Positions 15,521 through 23,886 of a stretch of 41,123 nt of DNA are shown here, in pieces. The translations under genes were made by a program, and so were the position numbers. The notes beneath the pieces were generated by a model. The model saw nothing but the letters and a program-made list of their open reading frames with translations, ran no database searches and was not told the DNA's origin. Source of the DNA: Gammaproteobacteria bacterium (GTDB lineage Bacteria > Pseudomonadota > Gammaproteobacteria > JAJDYQ01); the NCBI GenBank assembly GCA_022825085.1, contig JAJDYQ010000041.1, forward strand, positions 1 through 41,123, read 5' to 3'. Numbering within the stretch: position 1 is the first letter of the stretch; every line of letters starts with the position of its first letter.

Positions 15521-16705
15521 TTAGAACTTCTCTATGGCCATGGCGACACCCTGACCACCTCCGATACACAATGTCGCCAGACCTTTTTGTGCATTCTCGC
15601 GTCTCATGCCATAAATCAGGGTGACCAGTACTCGTGCACCTGAGGCACCTATCGGGTGGCCCAATGCAATGGCACCGCCGCTTGTGTTGACCTTGTCTCC
15701 ATCGAGCCCGAGTTCCTGATTGACAGACATGGCCTGTGCGGCAAAGGCTTCATTGGCTTCAATCAGATCAAGGTCGTTGATCTTCCAGCCCGCACGCTCC
15801 AGGCATTTCTGAGTTGACGGAATAGGGCCGGTACCCATGATTGCCGGGTCAACACCGGCACTGGCAAAGCCGGCGATACGCGCCATGGGTGTCAGGCCAA
15901 GTTGTGCGGCTTTTTCAGCCCGCATGACCACTACGGCTGCGGCACCATCGTTGATGCCGGAGGCATTGCCTGCTGTTACCGTACCGTCTTTTTTGAAGGC
16001 TGGACGTAATTTGCCCAGTGATTCTGCAGTGGTGCCGTGGCGCGGGAATTCGTCGGTATCGAATACGATGGGATCGCCTTTGCGCTGTGGGATTGTAATC
16101 GGCACGATCTCGTCCTTGAATAGCCCTTTTTGTTGCGTGGCTTCTGCACGATTTTGAGATTGGGCGGCGAACTGGTCTTGGTCTTCACGGCTGAATCCGT
16201 ATTTATCCGCAATATTCTCGGCAGTAACGCCCATGTGACAGTCGTTGAACGCACACCATAATCCATCAATGATCATGGTGTCCTGCATCTCCCATGCCCC
16301 CATTTTTTGGCCGTTACGCGAATTCGGAAGAATATGGGCAGATTGTGACATGTTTTCCTGCCCACCGGCGACAACTATTTCTGCCTCGCCGGCCATGATG
16401 GCCTGCGCTGCCAGATTGATGGCTTTCAGTCCGCTTCCACAAACCATATTAACAGTCATGGCCGGAGTGATTTCGGGAATGCCGGCCTTGATTGATGCCT
16501 GACGGGCGGGATTTTGACCCTGACCAGCGGTCAGAACCTGGCCCATGATAACCTCATCAATCTGCTCCGCTTTCAGATTGCTGCGCTCCAGAAGCGATTG
16601 AATAACTTTGGCACCCAGATCAGCGGCGGAAACCGATGCCAGAGAACCGGAAAAACTGCCTAGAGCAGTACGTGCGGCAGCAACGATGACAATTTTCTGA
16701 TCCAT
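15521..16705 (-). CDS. phaA: Acetyl-CoA acetyltransferase (PHB beta-ketothiolase)
   Basis: The start at 16705 ([13 protein letters not shown]) is supported by GGAGA six bases upstream, which itself overlaps a weaker upstream ATG at 16717. The 394-residue thiolase has the nucleophile Cys89 in [21 protein letters not shown], the histidine in [14 protein letters not shown] and the second cysteine in LCIGGGQG. Cys89 has the same number as in the well-studied Zoogloea enzyme. It joins two acetyl-CoA to acetoacetyl-CoA, the first PHB step. It heads the minus-strand operon phaA-phaB2-phaR and is divergent from phaE, with a TGC-N3-GCA site in the shared intergenic region. Confidence 0.95.
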   Translation of the reverse strand: MDQKIVIVAAARTALGSFSGSLASVSAADLGAKVIQSLLERSNLKAEQIDEVIMGQVLTAGQGQNPARQASIKAGIPEITPAMTVNMVCGSGLKAINLAAQAIMAGEAEIVVAGGQENMSQSAHILPNSRNGQKMGAWEMQDTMIIDGLWCAFNDCHMGVTAENIADKYGFSREDQDQFAAQSQNRAEATQQKGLFKDEIVPITIPQRKGDPIVFDTDEFPRHGTTAESLGKLRPAFKKDGTVTAGNASGINDGAAAVVVMRAEKAAQLGLTPMARIAGFASAGVDPAIMGTGPIPSTQKCLERAGWKINDLDLIEANEAFAAQAMSVNQELGLDGDKVNTSGGAIALGHPIGASGARVLVTLIYGMRRENAQKGLATLCIGGGQGVAMAIEKF

Positions 16706-16781
16706 GTTGTTCTCCATTAAAAAATGTGGGTCTTAAAGTAACTGGCCTGAATAATGATCATAAATATCCAGTATCTTTCTA

Positions 16782-16810
16782 TTGCATTGCAGCAATATAC
16801 CGGCTAGATT
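16782..16810 (+). promoter_or_regulatory. Putative phaE promoter overlapping a PhaR-type site
   Basis: TTGCAT (16782-16787), a 17-base spacer and TAGATT (16805-16810) make a plausible sigma70 promoter for phaE-phaC. TGCATTGCA (16783-16791), of the same TGC-N3-GCA form as the phaP operator, lies on the -35 element, within a looser palindrome TATTGC-N6-GCAATA. A repressor here could affect phaE and the divergent phaA together. Promoter strength and PhaR binding are inferred. Confidence 0.55.
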
Positions 16811-16860
16811 GTCTGAAATCAACTGTGAATATGTGAACTTATTCAGGAGACTCATACAAA

Positions 16861-18177
16861 ATGGCTTCAGCTAACACCGATTGGTTTGGACAGGGTCGTC
16901 AAGCGTGGGAAAAAGCGCAGCAGAGTTACTGGCAAAACTGGATGCGTTGGATGCAGTCGAATCCCACAGCAGATAGTCCCTTTCCATCCTTTGCAGCGAA
17001 TGTCGCTCCCGATATGGAGCAGTTCTGGTCAGAATCATTTGTCGATGCCTTTGACCGTTGGCGGCAGATGTTTTTTCCGAAAGCACCTGAATCGGCAAAA
17101 GACTTCATGGAGCGTGCAACCGGAATGGGTAGAAGCTATCTGCAGATGGCTGAGGCTTTTTACAGGGCCGGATCGGGAAAAGGTAGCATTGACGAAGAGC
17201 TTATAAACAGTTGGCTAGGGGCTATGCAGGCATCTTTCAAGCAATGGAAGCAGCAGCTTGAATCCGGTTTCGATGTAGAAATGCCGGGAATTCCCGGCTT
17301 CGAGAGTATGGTGATGAAGTTCTGGCAGAGTACGATTGACACCATGATGTCTGGTGCGGCACTACAGGGCCGGGAGTTTCCTGACTTCAGCGCGATGATG
17401 TTTCCTGGGGCGGGCCCGGGTCGTCAACAGCTTGATAAAATGTTGGGCATGCCGGCGCTGGGCTATGGTCGCGAAAAGCAGGAAAAGATCCGGCAGTTTT
17501 CGGAGCTCCTGGCCCAATACGGGGACGCCCTCAAGGCTTACAGGATCGCCTTTGCCAGACTGGGCATGCGGTCGTTCAAGGAAATGAAAAAGAGGCTTGA
17601 TGAATTGGAGCAGCCGATTGATTCGATGCGTGGGCTGTATGATTTCTGGGTCGAGGTTAACGAAGATGTTTATGGCAAGTTTGCCATGAGCGATGAGTAT
17701 CAAGTGATCTATGGAGATTTGGTCAATAGTCTGATGGCTGTTCGGCAGGCCTCCCGTGAGCTGATGGAAGACATGTATGAGGCAATGCATTTGCCAACAC
17801 AGACAGATGTGGATGCATTGTCCAGCAAATTACAGCAGGCTCGCCGCGAGAATCGTGAGTTGCGAAAGCAGTTCGCTGCATTGAACCGCAGGGTGGATAT
17901 TCTGGAAAAAGAGGCCGATAAAAAACCGTCGAAAACCACAAGGAAGACTGCATCACGAAAAGTTGTTACACAAAAAGATGACCTGACGCAGATCAAGGGT
18001 ATAGGTTCTAAAATGCAGGAACGGCTTTATGAGCACGGCATCACCGCCATGGAGCAGTTGGCTGCCATGAGTCGGCAGTCTGTTGAAGAGTTGGAAAAGG
18101 CCATCAATGCAACCGGCAGGATTACACGGGAACAATGGGTCAGGCAGGCCAGATCCATGCTGGATGATGAAAATTAA
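16861..18177 (+). CDS. phaE: Class III PHA synthase subunit PhaE with C-terminal helix-hairpin-helix domain
   Basis: The N-terminal ~320 residues have the PhaE pattern: aromatic-rich helices (YWQNWMRWMQSN), repeated FxxWKQ segments, FPDFSAMMFPGAGPGRQ, and a conserved late region YDFWVEVNEDVYGKFAMSDEYQ. PhaE partners PhaC in the granule-bound class III synthase. At about residues 318-345 there is a short charged coiled coil (LQQARRENRELRKQF), then a Lys/Thr-rich linker. From about residue 373 a separate domain begins, DDLTQIKGIGSKMQERLYEHGI and on to ITREQWVRQARSML. This resembles the helix-hairpin-helix domain found at the end of some NuoE and ribosomal L21 proteins. With it the protein reaches 438 residues, longer than the ~360 usual for PhaE. 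AGGAGA lies 10 bases before the start. phaC follows directly. Confidence 0.9.
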   Translation: MASANTDWFGQGRQAWEKAQQSYWQNWMRWMQSNPTADSPFPSFAANVAPDMEQFWSESFVDAFDRWRQMFFPKAPESAKDFMERATGMGRSYLQMAEAFYRAGSGKGSIDEELINSWLGAMQASFKQWKQQLESGFDVEMPGIPGFESMVMKFWQSTIDTMMSGAALQGREFPDFSAMMFPGAGPGRQQLDKMLGMPALGYGREKQEKIRQFSELLAQYGDALKAYRIAFARLGMRSFKEMKKRLDELEQPIDSMRGLYDFWVEVNEDVYGKFAMSDEYQVIYGDLVNSLMAVRQASRELMEDMYEAMHLPTQTDVDALSSKLQQARRENRELRKQFAALNRRVDILEKEADKKPSKTTRKTASRKVVTQKDDLTQIKGIGSKMQERLYEHGITAMEQLAAMSRQSVEELEKAINATGRITREQWVRQARSMLDDEN

Positions 18178-18194
18178 TTAAAATGGAGAGTAGC

Positions 18195-19256
18195 ATGAGT
18201 CCAGTTAATATGAAACCGCAGGACATATTGAACGAAGTCCGTCAATTCAATGAAAAGTTTGCCAAAGGCATACACAGCCTGATGCAAACAGGTGAAATAT
18301 CGTCCGGAGTAACACCCCGTGAGGCAATTTACCGCGATGATAAGCTGGTGCTTTATCGATATCAGTCTAAAAAGAAAGTAACCAACAAGACACCGTTACT
18401 GATCGTTTATGCGCTGGTTAATCGTCCCTATATGGCTGACTTGCAGGAAGACCGTTCGCTCATCAGGGGGCTGCTGGATGCTGGACAGGATGTTTATCTG
18501 ATCGATTGGGGATATCCCGATGCCGGAGACCGCTATCTGGGGCTTGACGATTACATTAACGGCTATATTGATGATTGTGTCTCCGTGCTCAGAGAGCTTT
18601 ATAAGATTGAGCAGATTAATCTGCTCGGTATTTGTCAGGGTGGTACCTTCAGCGTGTGTTACAGCGCGATGCACCCTGACAGGGTAAGAAATCTGATTAC
18701 TATGGTAACGCCTGTCGATTTTCATACCAGAGACAATATGCTGAGTCACTGGGTACAGAATGTCGATGTTGACCTGCTTGTGGATACTTGCGGGAATATA
18801 CCCGGCGATATGCTGAACTGGATGTTTCTGAATCTGAAGCCTTATGCGTTGATGGGGCAGAAATATCTGAGCGTGGTCGATGTGATGGATGATCCAGATG
18901 CACTTGAGGGTTTTATGCGCATGGAAAAATGGATATTCGATAGCCCGGATCAGGCGGGGGAAGCCTATCGCCAGTTTATCAAGGACTTTTTTCAGGGTAA
19001 CAAGCTGATGAGCGATGATGTGGTGATCGGCAATATGGAAGTTAAGCTGAAAGATATCAGAATGCCGATCCTCAATATCTATGCTGAGCAGGATCATCTG
19101 GTTCCACCAGATGCAAGCAGGGCACTGAAAAAGAAAGTCGGCAGCAAAGATTACACTGAATTGTCATTTCCTGGTGGTCATATCGGTATCTATGTCAGTG
19201 GTCGGGCACAGAAAATCATACCGTCGGCTATTGGTGAATGGCTGGATGGGCGATAG
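18195..19256 (+). CDS. phaC: Class III PHA synthase catalytic subunit PhaC
   Basis: The start at 18195 is supported by GGAGAG eight bases upstream; the earlier ATG at 18183 contains that site. The 353-residue length is right for class III PhaC. The alpha/beta-hydrolase catalytic residues are all present: Cys147 in the lipase-like box GICQGG, Asp300 in YAEQDHLVPP and His329 in FPGGHIG, close to the Cys149/Asp302/His331 of the Allochromatium enzyme. VNRPYMADLQEDRS and IDWGYPDAGDRY are also typical. With PhaE it polymerises (R)-3-hydroxybutyryl-CoA at the granule surface. It is 17 bases after phaE and evidently co-transcribed. No clear terminator follows. Confidence 0.96.
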   Translation: MSPVNMKPQDILNEVRQFNEKFAKGIHSLMQTGEISSGVTPREAIYRDDKLVLYRYQSKKKVTNKTPLLIVYALVNRPYMADLQEDRSLIRGLLDAGQDVYLIDWGYPDAGDRYLGLDDYINGYIDDCVSVLRELYKIEQINLLGICQGGTFSVCYSAMHPDRVRNLITMVTPVDFHTRDNMLSHWVQNVDVDLLVDTCGNIPGDMLNWMFLNLKPYALMGQKYLSVVDVMDDPDALEGFMRMEKWIFDSPDQAGEAYRQFIKDFFQGNKLMSDDVVIGNMEVKLKDIRMPILNIYAEQDHLVPPDASRALKKKVGSKDYTELSFPGGHIGIYVSGRAQKIIPSAIGEWLDGR

Positions 19257-19748
19257 TGGCCCGGATTTGGTCGGCCGGTTTTGCATGATAAAGTTCAGTG
19301 AGTGACTTGCCAAAGCAAGGCAGTGGGTTTGGCGATTTCCGTCGGGGTGTATTACTTGGTTCAGGGCAGGTACAGCGTTGCCTGGTGAACGCCTCTAGTG
19401 GTTTGCAGCAGCAATGGCATGAAGGTGACGATACTATCTGGATATCCCGGCTTATTCGTTGCTTCAGATGAGAGTGTCGCCGTGATTCAATCCATATAGC
19501 TCTCGAACTCATCCACAATTCATTATCAGGCAACTGATAGAGCGCTCGAAAAGCCGTATCCCTCTCGTTTGCGGATGAAAGTGTTGACCAGTAATCCGGG
19601 GAGCAGATTTCAGATGATTTCTCTCTGGATTCGAGCATGAAATGCCAGCGGTGACTTTTAGTGCTAATGTGATAAAATCCCCTGAATAGTGTCTGATATG
19701 CTACAATGTCAGTATTGTGTTAAGTGTGACTAGATTAGGGGCGGCATC
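19257..19748. other. Gap between phaC and icd, no recognisable gene
   Basis: About 490 bases. A minus-strand frame at 19228-19638 (136 codons) is rich in Ser, Pro, Cys and His, has no ribosome binding site and overlaps the end of phaC, so I regard it as chance. On the plus strand a stretch at about 19308-19460 reads GFGDFRRGVLLGSGQ and on, then meets stops; it could be a decayed gene, but I recognise no family. The last ~60 bases hold the probable icd promoter. Confidence 0.4.
19699..19707 (+). promoter_or_regulatory. Extended -10 promoter element of icd
   Basis: TGCTACAAT contains TACAAT (19702-19707) with the TG extension one base upstream, which can work without a good -35; none is visible at the proper distance. 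Transcription would start near 19714, about 35 bases before the icd start codon. Confidence 0.5.
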
Positions 19749-21008
19749 ATGTCTTACGAAAAAATTCAGGTTCCAGCGGGCGGCGAACGTATTACGGTTA
19801 ATCAGGATAATCGTTTGAATGTTCCTGATAATCCGATAATTTCCTACATTGAGGGTGATGGTATCGGCGTGGATATCAGCCCGGTCATGCTGGAAGTCGT
19901 GAATGCCGCAGTGGAAAAAGCCTATGAGGGCAGGCGTAAAATCTATTGGATGGAGGTTTATGCGGGAGAGAAGGCGAACCGGCTTTATGGTGGTGATGTC
20001 TGGTTGCCGGATGAGACCCTGGATGCAGTCAGGGAGTCTGTTGTCTCAATCAAGGGGCCATTAACGACGCCGGTGGGTGGTGGAATCCGGTCTTTGAATG
20101 TCACGCTGCGTCAGGCCCTTGATTTATACGTATGTCAGCGTCCTGTGCGCTATTTCACCGGTACGCCGAGTCCGGTTAGGGAACCTGAAAAGACCGACAT
20201 GGTCATCTTTCGCGAGAATTCTGAGGATATTTATGCGGGTGTTGAGTGGGAGGAAGGTTCTGATGAGGTGAAAAAGGTTATCAGGTTTCTGCGTGAGGAA
20301 ATGGGGGTGCAGAAAATTCGCTTTCCTGAAACATCGGGGATTGGAGTTAAGCCTGTCTCGTCTGAGGGTACCAAGCGTCTGATTCGAAAGGCTATTCAGT
20401 ACGCAGTCGATAATGACCGTGCCTCGGTTACCTTGGTTCACAAGGGCAATATCATGAAATTTACTGAAGGTGCCTTCAAGCAGTGGGGCTATGAAGTGGC
20501 AAAGGAAGCATTCGGAGCGGCCGAGCTGGACGGGGGGCCATGGTGTAGCTTTCAGAACCCTGGGACAGGCCATGAGATCGTTGTTAAAGATGTTATCGCG
20601 GATGCGATGCTGCAGCAGATCCTGTTGCGACCAGAAGAGTATGATGTGATTGCTACATTGAATCTGAATGGTGATTACATCTCGGATGCTCTGGCAGCTC
20701 AGGTGGGTGGTATTGGTATTGCACCAGGTGCGAACCTTTCGGATACTGTCGCGATGTTTGAAGCTACACATGGCACTGCCCCTAAGTATGCAGGGCAGGA
20801 TAAGGTAAATCCCGGTTCAATAATCCTCTCGGCAGAAATGATGTTGCGCCATTTGGGCTGGACCGAGGCGGCAGATTTGATTATTCAGGGTATGGAAGGT
20901 GCCATTGCAGCGAAAACGGTGACTTATGACTTTGACCGTTTGATGGATGGAGCAACTCTTTTGAGCTGCTCTGAGTTTGGTGATGCAGTTATCTCGAATA
21001 TGAAGTAG
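19749..21008 (+). CDS. icd: NADP-dependent isocitrate dehydrogenase
   Basis: The 419-residue enzyme oxidises isocitrate to 2-oxoglutarate in the TCA cycle. Close similarity to E. coli Icd is visible across the protein. It includes [11 protein letters not shown] with Ser115 at the place of the phosphorylated serine (Ser113 of E. coli), then [30 protein letters not shown] and [15 protein letters not shown]. Lys and Tyr in [10 protein letters not shown] are the residues that select NADP. No aceK kinase gene is in the window, so control by phosphorylation remains possible but unshown. A ribosome binding site (AGGGGCG) is upstream. clpS begins within about 55 bases, suggesting read-through. Confidence 0.97.
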   Translation: MSYEKIQVPAGGERITVNQDNRLNVPDNPIISYIEGDGIGVDISPVMLEVVNAAVEKAYEGRRKIYWMEVYAGEKANRLYGGDVWLPDETLDAVRESVVSIKGPLTTPVGGGIRSLNVTLRQALDLYVCQRPVRYFTGTPSPVREPEKTDMVIFRENSEDIYAGVEWEEGSDEVKKVIRFLREEMGVQKIRFPETSGIGVKPVSSEGTKRLIRKAIQYAVDNDRASVTLVHKGNIMKFTEGAFKQWGYEVAKEAFGAAELDGGPWCSFQNPGTGHEIVVKDVIADAMLQQILLRPEEYDVIATLNLNGDYISDALAAQVGGIGIAPGANLSDTVAMFEATHGTAPKYAGQDKVNPGSIILSAEMMLRHLGWTEAADLIIQGMEGAIAAKTVTYDFDRLMDGATLLSCSEFGDAVISNMK

Positions 21009-21063
21009 TCGGGGAGCGGGTTGTTTGAAATTATCAGTGATGTATTACCTATCAAAAGAATTG

Positions 21064-21399
21064 ATGGCGGGTAATAGCGGTGATGAAAGCCATGAACACG
21101 ATGGAGGAGTGGGCCTTGTAACCGATGTGGCACGTCCGAAGCCAAAGCCTCCTCCGATGTATAAAGTGGTATTGAATAATGATGATTACACGCCCATGGA
21201 ATTTGTTGTTCATGTTTTGGAGATTTTTTTTGCCATGAATCGGGAGAAGGCAACGCAGATTATGTTACATGTTCACACGCGCGGCAAGGGTATTTGCGGG
21301 GTCTTTACACGGGAAGTTGCGGAAACCAAGATGACGCAGATCAATCAATATTCAAAGCAGAATGAGCATCCCTTGTTATGCACCATGGAAGAGGAATAA
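21064..21399 (+). CDS. clpS: ClpS adaptor protein
   Basis: The start at 21064 gives 111 residues, near the 106 of E. coli ClpS; ATG at 21040 and TTG at 21025 are alternatives, and none has a strong ribosome binding site. The folded core is clear: [23 protein letters not shown], which contains the conserved [10 protein letters not shown] for N-degron binding, then the segment [15 protein letters not shown], then TREVAETK and [10 protein letters not shown]. ClpS binds N-terminal Leu, Phe, Tyr and Trp of substrates and hands them to ClpAP. It lies between icd and clpA, 47 bases before clpA, the usual clpS-clpA pairing. Confidence 0.95.
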   Translation: MAGNSGDESHEHDGGVGLVTDVARPKPKPPPMYKVVLNNDDYTPMEFVVHVLEIFFAMNREKATQIMLHVHTRGKGICGVFTREVAETKMTQINQYSKQNEHPLLCTMEEE

Positions 21400-21446
21400 T
21401 GTTTTTGTCGGCTGTCGATTGTAACCGATCAGGATAGATTAAAGCT

Positions 21447-23723
21447 ATGCTCGATAAGGAGCTTGAAGGCTTGTTGAATGATGCTTTTCGTGATGCCTAT
21501 AAGCGCAATCATGAATTCATTACTTTGGAGCATTTACTGCTTGCCCTTCTGGATGACCGCGATGCGGTTGATGTGCTCATGGCTTGTGGTGCCAATATTG
21601 ACTCATTGCGTAGCGATTTAATGGCTTTTATCACGGACACGGTACCATTGCTTGTTGATCCGCAAAAAACGGAAACGCAGCCTACGCTGGCCTTTCAGCG
21701 TGTATTGCAGCGTGCCGTATTCCATGTTCAAGCTCAAGGTAAAGACAGAGTGACTGGTGCCAATGTTCTGGTGGCACTTTTTGTCGAGAAGGATTCTCAG
21801 GCAGTTTATCTGCTCAGTAATCAGGATATTAGCCGGCTGGATGTTATCAGCTACATTTCGCATGGTTTGCCGTTGGGAGAAGATCGTTATGGCGAAGATA
21901 CATCCCATGAAGAGGTGAATGAGGGTGGCGAGGAAATGCAGCAGAAAAGTCCTCTGGATAGTTTTGCTGTCAATCTTAATGAGCAGGCGGCACAGGGTAA
22001 GATCGATCCCCTGATTGGTCGCAGGCATGAAATGGAGAGAACGGCCCAGATACTCTGTCGTCGCCGCAAGAATAATCCGCTATTTGTCGGCGAAGCCGGA
22101 GTAGGCAAGACTGCGCTGGCGGAGGGCCTGGCCAAGATGATTGTCGATGGAGACGTTCCAGATGTCTTGAAGCCGGCGACGATTTACTCCCTTGATATCG
22201 GTGCCCTGCTTGCCGGAACAAGATATCGTGGTGATTTTGAAAAACGTCTTAAGGGTGTCATATCCGAATTAATGGATCGGGAACATGCCATTCTTTTTAT
22301 TGATGAGATACATACTATTATCGGTGCTGGTGCAACTTCTGGCAGCGTTATGGATGCTTCCAATCTGGTTAAGCCGGTGTTGGCTTCCGGCGAACTAAAG
22401 TGTATTGGTTCAACAACCTATCAGGAGTACCGCGGTATTTTTGAGAAAGACCGTGCCTTATCGCGGCGCTTTCAGAAAATTGATGTGGTTGAGCCATCGA
22501 TCTCCGAGACCATCAAGATTCTTAAAGGCCTGAAGGAAAGCTTTGAGAAGCACCATGAAGTGCGTTTTACACCTAGAGCGCTGCAAACAGCTGTAGAGCT
22601 GTCATCCCGATACATTCATGACCGGCATCAGCCGGATAAGGCCATTGATGTTATTGATGAGGCTGGTGCCAGAGAGCGCCTGAAGCCGGCATCCAGGCGT
22701 CGTAAAACGATCAGTGTGCATGAGATTGAAACGGCGATTGCCAAAATTACCCGGATTCCACCCAGAAATGTTTCGGCTGATGATAAAAGCGCTCTGAAAA
22801 ATCTGGAGCGAGACTTGAAACTCGTTATATTCGGGCAGGACGAAGCAATATCAGTGTTGAGTGATGCTATCAAGTTGGCACGCTCAGGGCTCGATAATCC
22901 TGAACAACCTATTGGCAGCTTTCTTTTTGCTGGTCCGACAGGAGTAGGAAAGACCGAGGTATCCAGACAGCTGGCGCGTGAACTTGGCATCGAGATTATA
23001 AGATTTGATATGTCGGAATATATGGAGCGTCATACAGTTTCGAGGCTCATCGGTGCGCCTCCCGGCTATGTGGGTTACGATCAGGGAGGGTTGTTGACCG
23101 AATCGGTCGTAAAAAACCCTTATGCTGTCTTGCTGCTGGATGAGATAGAGAAAGCGCACCCTGATGTTTTCAATATTCTTTTGCAGGTCATGGACCATGG
23201 TAAGCTGACCGATAACAATGGTCGTCAGTCAGATTTTCGTAATGTCATTATTATTATGACAACGAATGCCGGTGCCACTGAAAGCCAGCGCACCAGCATG
23301 GGCTTCGTTACCCAGGATCACTCGACTGATACGATGGAAGCCTTGAAAAAGGTCTTTACACCCGAGTTTCGTAATCGTCTGGATGCCATTATCCAGTTTA
23401 ACAGTCTGTCGGAAGAGCATATACTCAATGTCGTTGATAAATTTCTGTTCGAGCTGCAATCCCAACTGGATGACAAGAAGGTGGTGCTGGAAGTAGATCC
23501 TGATGCCAGAGAGTGGATTGCACGAACGGGATATGACCAGAAAATGGGTGCCCGTCCCATGCGTCGTGTTATTCAGGAGCACATTAAAAAGGAAATTGCC
23601 GATGAGCTTTTGTTCGGCCAATTGGTGCATGGCGGAAAAATTCTCGTATCCTGCAATGATGACGGACTGGTATTTAACTTCGAGGCGTTACCGACCGAAA
23701 ATAAGTCGGCGCAGAAGGTCTGA
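21447..23723 (+). CDS. clpA: ATP-dependent Clp protease ATP-binding subunit ClpA
   Basis: The 758-residue protein has the full ClpA plan: an N-terminal Clp_N repeat domain (from MLDKELEGLLNDAF to about residue 145), first AAA module with Walker A GEAGVGKT at about residue 213 and Walker B ILFIDEIHTIIG, then second AAA module with GPTGVGKT at about 494 and VLLLDEIEKAHPDV. The segment DHGKLTDNNGRQSDFRN and the C-terminal ARPMRRVIQEHIKKEIADELL complete it. There is no long middle domain, which separates ClpA from ClpB. It unfolds proteins for the ClpP peptidase, with ClpS as adaptor. A run of acidic and Gln residues between the N domain and the first AAA module is the usual flexible linker. Confidence 0.97.
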   Translation: MLDKELEGLLNDAFRDAYKRNHEFITLEHLLLALLDDRDAVDVLMACGANIDSLRSDLMAFITDTVPLLVDPQKTETQPTLAFQRVLQRAVFHVQAQGKDRVTGANVLVALFVEKDSQAVYLLSNQDISRLDVISYISHGLPLGEDRYGEDTSHEEVNEGGEEMQQKSPLDSFAVNLNEQAAQGKIDPLIGRRHEMERTAQILCRRRKNNPLFVGEAGVGKTALAEGLAKMIVDGDVPDVLKPATIYSLDIGALLAGTRYRGDFEKRLKGVISELMDREHAILFIDEIHTIIGAGATSGSVMDASNLVKPVLASGELKCIGSTTYQEYRGIFEKDRALSRRFQKIDVVEPSISETIKILKGLKESFEKHHEVRFTPRALQTAVELSSRYIHDRHQPDKAIDVIDEAGARERLKPASRRRKTISVHEIETAIAKITRIPPRNVSADDKSALKNLERDLKLVIFGQDEAISVLSDAIKLARSGLDNPEQPIGSFLFAGPTGVGKTEVSRQLARELGIEIIRFDMSEYMERHTVSRLIGAPPGYVGYDQGGLLTESVVKNPYAVLLLDEIEKAHPDVFNILLQVMDHGKLTDNNGRQSDFRNVIIIMTTNAGATESQRTSMGFVTQDHSTDTMEALKKVFTPEFRNRLDAIIQFNSLSEEHILNVVDKFLFELQSQLDDKKVVLEVDPDAREWIARTGYDQKMGARPMRRVIQEHIKKEIADELLFGQLVHGGKILVSCNDDGLVFNFEALPTENKSAQKV

Positions 23724-23785
23724 TAAGATCCTGAGCGATGCTGAAATTTTCCTGTATATCCGCCGGTCTGGCAGATAGAAAGTCA

Positions 23786-23814
23786 TTGACTTGCATGGTC
23801 AACGAAACTATCCT
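23786..23814 (+). promoter_or_regulatory. Sigma70-type promoter of xsc
   Basis: TTGACT (23786-23791), a 17-base spacer and TATCCT (23809-23814). Transcription would start near 23821, about 65 bases ahead of xsc. No clear operator was recognised in the short leader. Confidence 0.65.
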
Positions 23815-23886
23815 GACTGTTTGGCAGTGGCCTATTGATGCTTCAGCCTTTGATATAAGCAAACTTACTGATTTAAGGAGACAGCA

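Noticed and set aside
19228..19638. 136-codon minus-strand frame between phaC and icd
   Set aside because: Rich in Ser, Pro, Cys and His, no ribosome binding site, overlaps the end of phaC; judged a chance frame.
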